A stretch of 26,969 bases of DNA from Gnomoniopsis sp. IMI 355080. Its lineage: Eukaryota > Ascomycota > Sordariomycetes > Diaporthales > Gnomoniaceae. The position numbers were made by a program, and so were the translations under genes. The notes below the pieces were generated by a model. That model was not told the origin of the DNA. It saw nothing but the letters and a program-made list of their open reading frames with translations, and made no database searches. The stretch's first letter is position 1. Every line of letters begins with the position of its first letter. Below are positions 9,876 to 19,425 of the stretch, piece by piece. The stretch lies in contig JAPEVC010000338.1 of the NCBI GenBank assembly GCA_027946555.1, positions 1 through 26,969 on the forward strand, read 5' to 3'.

Positions 9876-10719
9876 ATGGCTGACCAGCGTCCCGCTCCGT
9901 AGGTGTTACTATACATTGGACCTGCACTCCAGCGGCCTGTCGTATAACCCAACTCATATATACTAACGCATCGCTGCCTCCAGTCTCCGTCTGGGCACCG
10001 TCGCCCCCAACTTCAAGGCCGACACCACAAAGGGCCCCATTGACCTGCACGAGTACATTGGCGACAACTGGGTCGTCTTCTTCTCCCACCCGGAGGATTA
10101 CACCCCGGTCTGCACCACCGAGCTGGGTGAGATGGCCCGCCTCGAGCCCGAGTTCAGCAAGCGCGGCGTCAAGCTGCTGGGCCTGAGCGCCAACACCGTC
10201 GACAGCCATGAGGGCTGGGCCAACGATATCAAGGAGATCAGCGGAAACACTCTCAATTTTCCCATTGTCGCCGACAAGGAGAGGAAAGTGGCCTACTCGT
10301 ATGACATGTACGTGTCTTCCCGTCTCACATCATCCCCACATCTGTCCACACCGCATCACTAATTCCACTGCTCCAGGCTCGACTACCAAGATACCACCAA
10401 TGTTGACGAAAAGGGCATCGCCTTTACTATTCGCTCCGTCTTCGTCATCGACCCCAAGAAGACCATCCGTACCATCCTATCCTATCCAGCTTCCACTGGC
10501 CGCAACTCGGCCGAGATCCTGCGCATCGTCGACTCGCTCCAGACAGGCGACAAGAACAAAATTACAACCCCCGTGAACTGGGTACCTGGTGACGACGTGA
10601 TTGTGCATCCCTCCGTCAAAAACGAGCAGGCCAAGGAGCTTTTCCCAGACTTCCGTATTGTCAAGCCTTACTTGCGATTCACGCCGTTGGCCAAGGAGAA
10701 GGCTACTGCTGGCAAATAA
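9876..10719 (+). CDS. 1-Cys peroxiredoxin (Prx6/Prx1 type)
   Basis: Three exons, 9876-9898, 9984-10307 and 10377-10719, join in phase to give 229 residues; human PRDX6 is 224. The first intron (85 bp) carries a perfect TACTAAC branch site at 9961-9967 and the second is 69 bp. The peroxidatic Cys is Cys51 in HPEDYTPVCTTELG, with Thr48 and Pro49 completing the active-site PxxxT/SxxC pattern. The Prx6-type C-terminal dimerisation domain follows, including VNWVPGDDVIV and the PYLRFTPL ending. These enzymes reduce hydrogen peroxide and organic peroxides using one catalytic Cys. There is no N-terminal mitochondrial presequence like that of yeast Prx1, so a cytosolic location is likelier. A TATA box and four CCCCT pentamers upstream suggest strong, stress-responsive expression. 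Confidence 0.95.
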
Positions 10720-12728
10720 GCTGTTGAGGCTGGTTCGGGTATAATATTGTCTTTTGCTGAAGGAAAACCCAACTTCTTAGAGAGAAAAAAAAAAAAAAAG
10801 CAATTCACAAACTGGGCGCTGTGGAAAGCACGTTTGTGATGGAGATACTGATGGTTCCGAGCAGGATGCCAGATGTTGTCAACATCGATCAGGCGATCTT
10901 CTATACAGGTGTGAATTGACCAGCAGCAACTTCATATAGAATTTGGACGAAAGCAAGGCATTGGCCATTCTAAGTTGGGTTCCCAAACATACTCGTGACC
11001 CTGGTGGAACCTGTCTGTTCAAGCCGGCCAAGCGGTGCGTAAGTGAGGTGCAAATGTGGATCATCGTTTGACTGCAGTCCTTCAGGCTACTTGTGTGCCT
11101 CTCTATCGTGGTAGTACCTGTCCACTAGTCGCCCGCAGATGACTGTATCACTGTTCATTCCATGCAACGAGCACAGTGCTCAACAGTCGGACAGGGTAGA
11201 ACTTGCCATTGCCAATTTCGATTTTTGTGCCGACAGAACCGGATCATAGCAACACGGACGAGAGTCTTCTTGGGAACAGACGTAAAAAGGCAGCCATACA
11301 GCTCAAGACTTAACAGAGGCTTGGTAAAGACGGAAAGGGAAGCAAACAGTGGCTGGCTGCTTATGGGAGAGGAAAGGCGCAGCGGTGTTAATGGCCCTCG
11401 GCGGTCCTTTTCAGTTTTGTCGTTCATTTGTCTGTCCATTGCAGTGTACTGGCCTGTATGTCTTGTACCTAAGCAGAAAATGTTCTGCCCCCTCTCGTGT
11501 CTGCTGAGGTCGTTAGAGTCTTGGCGCATCGTGTTAGGAGCCAGCCCCAGGGCTTGACAGTTTTCCCTGGGGGCCCTGTACATACATACTTATTCTATCA
11601 GTACCCGGGTACCCACCTAGGCGGCCAAGTACCTACCAAGGTAGCCACGAGCAGGTCAGATGTCTACAAAGTACCTCTGCTTACGAGCTGTGGAGAAAGA
11701 CTGGGCTAGGCGGGTTCGAACCCACAGCTACCTAGGTACCGGCCGCATCAGTACCACGCTGTGGTATCAGAGTTTCTACCATGATTCGGCACGTAGGTAC
11801 TTAGTTTGGTACAAGTATGTGCAAAGCAGCCGATGGTACCTGCACAGTATATTGGGTACTCCACGTAGGATGATGGTAGCCGATCCAGTCAAGCAAACCT
11901 GGCTCAACCAAGAGTTGCTTCGTAAACGCTCACCTCAGGCACGAAGGCAGGTCGCGTCGTCGCAATGTGGCCTCGCATGCGAAGAAGCAGTATCGATGCA
12001 CCTCATCAGTAGCACCCACCCAAGCCCAACCTGCCCTCTCGTTCAAGCCTCGAGAATCCATCCATCGTCCCACGATCGTCGCTCTCCCCTCGACGTCGCA
12101 GATCCCCGGCCTTGGCAACTACCTTATGGTACAGCTAACTACAGGACATGCCCCTAGCTGTAGGGAGGGGGGTAAGTTGACGGACACTGCTCCTTCCACC
12201 GATATTTACATGCACATGGACTAGGACAACCTCCTTGCCCTCGCAGCAGGCACAGTCAGCCTCCTGGCCCCAAAGCCCACAGTCGACAGACAACAGGATC
12301 GTTAGCTCGACGCTGTCTGGCTGTCTGGCACATCAGAGGATCGAGGATCATCAGATGCGACCACACCTGCAGTACACGTGCAGAGACCTCCCCAAACCAG
12401 CCAGCTCCGCGCCAGTCTGCCCACCCTCCAATCCTCTTTGGGTTGGTAGGACGTTGACAAAGTCCAGTCGAACATCGCCAGAGAGCCTGAACGGCCAGCT
12501 AATTGGCTCTGGCGTGATTGACATCGACACAACCCCACGAGGGACAGGGATCGCATGTTAGAGTTGGGTCGTCTCCATCACTGTTCCTGCTCCCTTGCTG
12601 TGGCCAACCACAGACAGCCTGTTCTGTCTGTCTGTCTCCTCGCTCGGTCGTTGTGGTGAACCCTGCGGGTACGTCGGCAGTGGTGTCTGCTCTGCGCTGC
12701 CTCGCGGGCCTTGTCTGTCCAGTCTTGC

Positions 12729-12749
12729 CTCTTGTCTCTTGTCTCTTGT
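12729..12749 (+). repeat. CTCTTGT tandem repeat, three copies
   Basis: The heptamer CTCTTGT occurs three times head to tail within a larger CTGTC/CTTGTC-rich stretch (about 12620-12755). It is a short pyrimidine-rich simple repeat in noncoding DNA. Confidence 0.7.
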
Positions 12750-12881
12750 CTGTCCGTGCGTCGATCCACTACGACGGGCACTAGTCGCAACGTCACGTTG
12801 GTGGGACTTCTCGATCCTCTTGGCCGCCCTTTGCAGGTGATCTGTACTTACTACATAGTACGACCTATCTACACAGTACTA

Positions 12882-13023
12882 CTGACGAGCTTGTCCTCCC
12901 GTCCTCGTCTCGGCGCCAATTTCCGGCCGGCTTCCTTGGGTCCTCCAACCCCCCAGACTATCTTTCACTCCCACCTCGCCGCGAGTCTGCGACAGTTGCC
13001 TCTGACGAGCTTCTGACGAGCTT
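12882..13023 (+). repeat. Three copies of the 11-mer CTGACGAGCTT
   Basis: Exact copies lie at 12882-12892, 13002-13012 and 13013-13023, the last two directly adjacent. The core TGACG is the half-site of CREB/ATF-type bZIP factors. The copies lie 1.0-1.2 kb upstream of the kelch gene start. A regulatory role is inferred only from the repetition and position. Confidence 0.6.
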
Positions 13024-14063
13024 GCACGTTCTGTTCTGGAAGCGTGCATCTGCGACACTCGGTTTACACTTCTAGATCGGCCTTGGCCCCACGGCTTTTG
13101 GCGGCGTGCCGCGAAAGGTAGAGTCCCATCCTGCCCGCACTAGCCCCTCGGCCCCCTCTGCATTTCTGGAACTCGGACAAGCTTCTTCACGCCTTGCCTT
13201 TCCCATATGATGTCCCCGACCACAGTGGAGCTTACCACCTCACCTGCCCTGTGATCTGCCTGTGCTCGGTGTGCTGAGCCATGAGCTGGTCTGCTCGCTT
13301 GCGTCAAATTCGATCAGTGTCTTTCGACATCGGACGCCGCCTGCGTTGCCCAGCGGCCAAGCGGCCTTTGCCACGGACACTTTGAACGGGGTCAGGAGGT
13401 AGGCACAGCACAGTTTGCTACTTGGGCGTCGATAACCTCACTCATCCTCCTCGTGTCCCCACCCCCTCCCCCCGGGGAGGCAATCCCACGCACTCAGATA
13501 TTTTATCCCATGCGCACACACAGTCATGCATAGTCCCACACAGTCTACATATACATCCTATCTTACCCAGTTGCCCTTTTGGCCGACGCCAGCTTGGTCG
13601 GATCGCCCGTCCTCCCGCACACAATCCCAGTCGCACGCGTGAGTCCCACCGCCGTGGGTCGCTCGTCGACTCATCCGCCCTCGCTCGTCGAGCGTACATA
13701 CATATGCCCCTGTCCCTCGAACAACCCCCCTGTTCAACTCTATCCAGTTCCAGAGGTGTTTTCCTGTCCTCCTCCTCTCCACCGTGCCCCTTTCGAGGCG
13801 GTCTGCTGTCTACTTGTCTGTCTTTTCCGAACCTTTCTTTCCTGAACCACCCATGACGGTCCTAATACCACCCTTCGTCATATCGTTACTTTAATCGTTC
13901 TCCCTCTCCATCTCTCACCGTCGCAATCTGGCTTGTCCAATCTCCGCCGTCGAGTCTGGTGACCCGTCTGTCTCGTAAGGGGGGGAGACGGTGATACCGG
14001 CCTGAGGCAGGCGCAGCGAGCCGTGGACTTGCAGAGTGCGGCTGGCCAGCCTAGCTGACGACA

Positions 14064-17000
14064 ATGAACAATGCAGGCCATCAACAGCAGAGAAGTCAGG
14101 GGGCCGACAGCTCCCGCTTCTCCGACTCGGAGAACGAGTACGACGACTACCGAGAACGGGAACGGACGCAGACACCATTACCCACGCCGGCGTCCAAGTC
14201 CCCGTCCGATATCCTGACCAGCTTCTCCAGAGGGTTTGCAAAGCTGAAGCGGCAGCCCTCACAGCTCGTATTGAAACACAGCAGAGAATTCTCCTCACCG
14301 ACCCCGGAGCCTGCACAAACTCCGGTCTCTGCCTTCCCCAACCTGTCTCCGGCGACATCTACCCACCAGCATGCTCGCAACTTGAGCTTCGCAACCAGTC
14401 TCTCGAAGCCGCTTCCCGAGCCTCCGCCACCAAGTCCAGGCACCCCTGTCGCGAATCCCTTATCTCCCCCTCCTGCTGCTACCTCTCAGCATCATCCGCA
14501 AAACAGCGTCTCAACCATCCTCGAGCCGACGGCCTACAGTGACATCCCTAGCGAATCGGAGACGGACAGCAGGACAAGCACCATGGACTCAAACACTTCC
14601 GAGCTCAGTCAAGCCCAGATCGGTGTGAATGATCACCCGTTGAGCTCTGCCAACAGCAGTTCAGTCAGCCTGTCCACGGGGCCGCAAGACGGTAGCAGCG
14701 ATGCCCAAAATGATAGCCTGACACCGAAAAGCAGTGGTCCGACCTCTGCTGGTCCATCTCCGCAGGTGAACCCGACCAGAAGTTCGGCTGGTTCTGGTGG
14801 AGGCGGCGCAGCTCCCGGATCGTCGCCTGCATCGGGCTTGCTGTGTAATGTGCACAGAACAACAGGGAGGGAACCGCATCCCTTGGTCGGTGCGACAACG
14901 ACTATAGTGGGGGACAAACTTTATGTATTTGGTGGTAGGATATTATCACGAAGTCGCCCTACCCCATTGACCTCCGACCTCTACGAACTCGACTTGATAC
15001 GGCGACATTGGACTAGACTCCATACCACGGGAGATGTGCCACCTCCGCGATACTTCCATTCGATGTGTGCACTCGGCGATACGAAGTTGGTATGCTATGG
15101 TGGCATGTCACCTGCGCAAAACTCGACAGGCGCTGTAGATGGCCAGGGTGATGTCACCGTCATGTCTGATATCTACATCTACGACGTCCCTACCAGGAAA
15201 TGGACCTTCATACCGACCCAGGACGCACCTCAAGGCCGGTATGCTCATTGCGCCACCATTCTGCCTTCCTCGGCTACCTTCTCGTCACACAAGGCGCCGC
15301 TGTCTGCATTACAGCATAATCCTGCTACCGGCATGAACGAGGGTCGAATAGGTATCAATATCGATGGCACAGGAGGCGCAGAGATGATTGTGGTAGGTGG
15401 CCAAGATGGAGCAAATCACTACATCGAGCAGATCAGTGTTTTCAACCTCAGATCTTTGAAGTGGACGTCGACGCAACCCCTGGGGAAATCCTGTGGCGCC
15501 TACAGGAGTGTAGTCGCACCATTAACCCCAGCTGTATCGGCCAAGATTGGCAGGGCTAGCACGAATGGAGCCTCGCGGCCAGAGGGCGGTATCAGTCAGG
15601 AAGCTCGAGAGCCTGGCTCCTCAATGCTGATCTACTCTAACTATAATTTCTTGGATGTCAAGCTCGAGCTTCAAGTCCGTTCGAGCGATGGTCAATTGAG
15701 CGAAAGGCCAATGTCTAACACTTACTCGCCGCCTGGTCTCAGATTTCCTAATGGTGGTGTCATCGACACTTACTTCGTCGTGAGCGGCACTTATCTAACG
15801 TCGTCAAAGCAAGAATACGCACTCTGGGCACTGGATCTGCGCACCTTGCAATGGATGCGAATCGATGCCGGCGGCAGTGTATTCAAAGAGGGCAGTTGGA
15901 ACCGTGGAGTATTATGGAACCGCCGAAACACTTTTGTTATCTTGGGACACCGGAAAAGGAGCTTGGTCGACGATTATAATCACCGTCGAATCAACTTCAC
16001 CAACGTCTGCATGGTCGAGCTCGAAGCTTTCGGATTCTATGACAATCCACGCAAGGTGAGCCCCATGTCTGGGTTCATCTCCGCCAGTAGTCCTTACAAC
16101 GGTCCGGGTCTCAGTTTGGCTCGCAAAGCTGGACAAACGGCGGGCGGGCGCTTCCACTCTCGGGCAAGCGAGGAGTTGGGTGAGAAGGCACTTGCTATGC
16201 GCGAGCTGGCAGATATGGATATTCTGTGCATTGGGGGCGAGAGGATACCGATCAACTCGAGGATAGTAGCGCGAAGATGGGGCCCGTACTTTGTCCAACT
16301 TCTCAGGGAGGGCACAGCTATGCAGGATGGTAGCGATGCCATGACGTTGAGGTCACTTGGTACGACCGGGCCAGGAGGGGTGAGGAGCTCTATAATGACC
16401 ATTGTGCCAGCAACAAGGACGATGTCGAAAGAGAGCGACGTTTCGACGGCAACGACCTTGGCAGGCTCCTCGTCTGCTGGTTCTGCGACCGGAGCCTCAA
16501 ATCAGGAACCAGTCAACCCCAATGCGGCCCCAACACCTCGTTCCCTAGCCCCAAATTCACGGCCGCGGTGTCTCTACTTGCCACACACCTATCTCACAAT
16601 CCAGGCACTTCTTCATTATCTATACACTAGCAGCCTTCCCGCCCCAAGCTCGCCGCTTTGCACCCCGCAGATTCTATGCTCGTTGCTGCAAATTTCCCGG
16701 CCATATCGCGTCGATGGTCTCCTAGAGAGCATTGTCGAGAGGCTCCATACGTTGTTCGAGAACAGAAATGCTGCAGCCATCTTCAACGCCACGGCCATGG
16801 CGGCAGGCGGCGGTCGTGGAATCGACGGGACACTGAACCCCAACTACTTTGCTGTTGGCAGCCTGGAAGGCTCGGCAGCTGAGCAGTCCATTCAGGCGCA
16901 AAATGGCGTAACTGCGACCGAAGAAAATTACAATGGTGGCGGAAGCAGCGGACGGAATACAGCCTTGCGCATCAACACGACAGTGCCCGGCCAGACAAGC

Positions 17001-17255
17001 AGACCACCAAGTGACGAGCTCTCGGCCACCGGCAGCGTTAGTGGCAGCGAATGGAGCGCCAGCGAGGTAGGCGACTCTGACCGCAGCACGCGGCGCGAGG
17101 TCTGGAGTGGGGAACTGAGCAGCGTGATCGGAATGCAGAAACGCGGGCTCAGAGGCTTGATGGAGTCGCGCAAGCTACGTGAGCGCACTGGCACCGCAGT
17201 CGGTGGGCAGCCAAGCTCACGCGTGGGGCTGGGAATAGCGGGCGGTGGTAGTTGA
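14064..17255 (+). CDS. MDS3: Kelch-repeat regulator of the Mds3/Pmd1 family
   Basis: A single uninterrupted frame encodes 1063 residues. Residues 1-258 are low complexity (Ser, Pro, Thr, Gln) with an acidic SDSENEYDDY patch. A kelch/beta-propeller region spans about 270-660, with repeat hallmarks KLYVFGGRI, KLVCYGGM and MIVVGGQDG, each followed by a Tyr/Trp-containing strand such as RRHWTRLH and TRKWTFI. Residues about 717-900 contain BTB/POZ-like segments (LCIGGERIPINSRIVA, then YLTIQALLHYLY) split by a Ser/Thr-rich insert. The tail is Gly/Ser-rich. This architecture is that of Mds3/Pmd1, negative regulators of early sporulation genes in yeast; in Candida albicans Mds3 acts in pH response and TOR signalling. 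The yeast proteins are longer (about 1500-1750). It probably works as a cytosolic scaffold. It has a long pyrimidine-rich upstream region. An intron upstream of the chosen ATG cannot be excluded. Confidence 0.82.
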   Translation: MNNAGHQQQRSQGADSSRFSDSENEYDDYRERERTQTPLPTPASKSPSDILTSFSRGFAKLKRQPSQLVLKHSREFSSPTPEPAQTPVSAFPNLSPATSTHQHARNLSFATSLSKPLPEPPPPSPGTPVANPLSPPPAATSQHHPQNSVSTILEPTAYSDIPSESETDSRTSTMDSNTSELSQAQIGVNDHPLSSANSSSVSLSTGPQDGSSDAQNDSLTPKSSGPTSAGPSPQVNPTRSSAGSGGGGAAPGSSPASGLLCNVHRTTGREPHPLVGATTTIVGDKLYVFGGRILSRSRPTPLTSDLYELDLIRRHWTRLHTTGDVPPPRYFHSMCALGDTKLVCYGGMSPAQNSTGAVDGQGDVTVMSDIYIYDVPTRKWTFIPTQDAPQGRYAHCATILPSSATFSSHKAPLSALQHNPATGMNEGRIGINIDGTGGAEMIVVGGQDGANHYIEQISVFNLRSLKWTSTQPLGKSCGAYRSVVAPLTPAVSAKIGRASTNGASRPEGGISQEAREPGSSMLIYSNYNFLDVKLELQVRSSDGQLSERPMSNTYSPPGLRFPNGGVIDTYFVVSGTYLTSSKQEYALWALDLRTLQWMRIDAGGSVFKEGSWNRGVLWNRRNTFVILGHRKRSLVDDYNHRRINFTNVCMVELEAFGFYDNPRKVSPMSGFISASSPYNGPGLSLARKAGQTAGGRFHSRASEELGEKALAMRELADMDILCIGGERIPINSRIVARRWGPYFVQLLREGTAMQDGSDAMTLRSLGTTGPGGVRSSIMTIVPATRTMSKESDVSTATTLAGSSSAGSATGASNQEPVNPNAAPTPRSLAPNSRPRCLYLPHTYLTIQALLHYLYTSSLPAPSSPLCTPQILCSLLQISRPYRVDGLLESIVERLHTLFENRNAAAIFNATAMAAGGGRGIDGTLNPNYFAVGSLEGSAAEQSIQAQNGVTATEENYNGGGSSGRNTALRINTTVPGQTSRPPSDELSATGSVSGSEWSASEVGDSDRSTRREVWSGELSSVIGMQKRGLRGLMESRKLRERTGTAVGGQPSSRVGLGIAGGGS

Positions 17256-17963
17256 AAAAGAGCAAGAGATAAGTTTGAAGTCATCCCAACTACCCTGCTA
17301 GGGCTTTGACGAGGCTTGCTATTTTTCTTCTTTTCTTTCCTCCCTGAAATCAGCAAAACCCCGGGCGACAATTTCCACTTTAACGGGGCTATCGACGACA
17401 TGTATGGCATTGCGGAAACATACTTGATGGGTGAACGAGCATAGTAGCGCGCGGGCATGGAATAAGCCACTCTTTAGATGCAATATAGTAAATCGAAATG
17501 AGTCGCCTTGCCCGTGGCGGAGGTGTAACTGAGATGGGTCAAATGGACCGACAATGCCCGACTGAGTGACATGACGCCACATGCGGTGTGTAAGAGCCGG
17601 TGGTGATGTTGAAAACGTTCACTTTACAGCTGGGAGGAACCTGTGCAGCAACCACTTTGATGCCTGACAGCTGGACGCGTCTGTACTTGTACGTTCCACA
17701 TCCAGCCTTTGACAGAACCCGATCATGACTATCATTACGCATCTGCGAGGTGGATGCGTATTACGTGAGCCACCAGCATTCAAAAACGATCAGAAAGCCA
17801 ACAGGTAGGCAGATGAGTGCGATCGGTAATCGGGGTCTAAGCAAGAACCATACGATTAGGTTTCTGAGCGCTTTACCAATGCTCGTCGACGTGATGAGGT
17901 GTTACATCTCACTAGAATTGCTGCGAGCATCTTGTGAACCATCAACAAGCTCGCGTTGTTGGG
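17256..17963. other. Intergenic region, no gene seen
   Basis: This 708-bp stretch lies between the 3' ends of the kelch gene (plus) and the rhodopsin-like pseudogene (minus). A TTTTTCTTCTTTTCTTT tract near 17320 follows the kelch stop codon by about 65 bp. No frame with coding character was recognised. Confidence 0.45.
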
Positions 17964-19425
17964 TCAGTCGGCTCTACGTTGTTCTTCCCTCCTTGTTCTC
18001 TGTGGGAACAAGTCCAGAGGTACAGCTTTCCCAAAAGCTCCCGTCTCCCCTTGCACTGGCTCCCAATCCAGTCGGATGTAACTATCGACATGAATCACGT
18101 TCTTTGGCACTCGATTCGCCTTGTCATCGCCCTCACTCTCGCCCATCACCCATTTCTCAAAAGACAGCTGTGATCTCAACTCCGGCCGCGTGTTCGTCAG
18201 CGACGTAGTGATTTCTGACGCTTGCGTGGATGCCCTGCTGATGTAGACTTGGTACGGTGTGTTCGTACTTCCACCACGTCGCGTCATCTTTTCTTTGACA
18301 TTGGAACGTGCGGTCCAGACCAAAACACGCAAGGATGGTACACATAGGGCCATAATAGTCGCCGATGCTTCCGCGGCAGACCAGATGACAATGGGCGAGA
18401 GCTCGTACGTGAAGTCGGGCCTCGACAGCATGGATAAATGTGGGCATTTGATGGCCGCACAGGCAGCCGCGAAGATGCCCATGCTCATGGCGAGACCGAC
18501 GGCGCCTTTCTCGCGGAGCTCCTTTCGTACGATGAGGACCGTCTTCCAAGCGAGAAAGACGAAGGCCAGGTCAAGGATACCCGAATACGCTGTTCAGGTA
18601 TTAGTGAGATGGGATTCACAAGACTCGCGGCCTGGATTAACACACCGCCTGTAATAATATTGAACGTGGTCGCCACCTCTACGGGTGGAAAGTCGCACCC
18701 GCCGGGTATTTCGAGTTTCCACCATTTTCCTTTAGATTTGTATCAGCTCTTGACTGCGCTTATGCATGCTAGTATGCTGGATTATTTTTACTCACTCTAG
18801 AGGTACACAGGATATCCATGGTAGTATAGCGGAGATGGCGAGACACGTGTTGAAGGTCATAATGATGAAATAGAGGAACTGCTTCTCGAGTCCTTGTGGG
18901 ACGACCGTCAGCAGCGTTATCGCAACCGAGGTTTTGCTCCATGCCAGAGCGACAACTTGGAAGGTTGTTGCGATACGCCCGGGGAGCGCGAACGTCGGTA
19001 TGATTTTTGGAGGAACCTCCCATATATGCTTGCCTTGTCCTCTACCGACTACAATTAGTCCGGTGACAACACTAGCTACGAAGATAGCCTGAAGACACCA
19101 GACAATCAGTACACGACTATCTCAAATACCACATATCACGTGAACCTACCCAAGAAGCCACCAACAGGCCATCATCAAAGGTATATGAACGAAGTCTTAG
19201 ATACCTGCAATACATGCGCAGCGCAACCAAGGTAGTGGCCAGGACCGACAACGCCCAAAGAGCCTTTGATACATTTCCTTGAAGATTAGACCCTGCGTCG
19301 GCCTAACCTGGGAAGAACGAAGGGCCTTCGGATTGTGGCGGTGCCATTAGTATTGGCCTTGTATCGTTCACCAATGAAGTTGACGGCAGGGTCATGGTCG
19401 CTCCTGGGTAGGCGCCCGAAGACAT
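17964..19425 (-). pseudogene. Fungal rhodopsin-like (PTH11-related) integral membrane protein, broken
   Basis: Five exon-like blocks can be read: 19425-19150, 19088-18796, 18729-18646 and 18589-17964, with the first block split by an in-frame TAG. The introns (61, 66 and 56 bp) have proper GT..AG ends. The product shows the fungal rhodopsin-like pattern: helix 1 ALWALSVLATTLVALRMYCR, then FDDGLLVASW, WSKTSVAITLL, PWISC, AYSGILDLAFVFLAW, and DFTYELSPIVIWSAAEAS before helix 7. Two defects stand out. Codon 41 is TAG (19303-19305) although the frame resumes at once with clear homology. The junction of 18796 with 18729 is out of phase by one base, giving the wrong frame for WWKLEIPGGC. Intact members are plasma-membrane receptors or sensors of unknown ligand. 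The TAG lies in TpA context, so a CpA to TpA change of a Gln codon is plausible. Sequencing error is the alternative. Confidence 0.72.

Larger units (their letters stand above)
10720..14063. other. Long intergenic region upstream of the kelch gene
   Basis: About 3.3 kb without a recognisable gene. It holds a run of 15 A at 10785-10799 in the peroxiredoxin 3' flank and TACCTAGGTA-type motifs at 11600-11645 and 11728-11740. A TFIIIC B-box-like palindrome lies at 11712-11723, a CTCTTGT triplet repeat at 12729-12749, and three copies of an 11-mer at 12882-13023. From about 12560 it becomes pyrimidine-rich (CTGTCTGTCT, CCTCCTC, CCCCCTCCCC) up to the kelch start codon, consistent with a long promoter and leader. 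Open frames here have no recognisable domain or exon structure. Confidence 0.5.

Noticed and set aside
10785..10799. A15 run after the peroxiredoxin gene as a sign of a retrocopy
   Set aside because: The gene keeps two introns with good splice signals, so it is not derived from mRNA. The run is a simple homopolymer in the 3' flank.
11639..11734. A tRNA gene with a long variable arm or intron
   Set aside because: Terminal heptamers pair and a B-box-like sequence is present, but the T-stem has mismatches after two pairs, position 8 is C, and no A box or cloverleaf could be drawn. The pairing heptamers belong to the common TACCTAGGTA-type motif.
13422..13856. Plus-strand frames in the leader of the kelch gene as separate Pro/Ser-rich proteins
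   Set aside because: The sequence is a C/T-rich tract, so any frame gives Pro, Ser and Leu. No splice pattern or domain supports coding.
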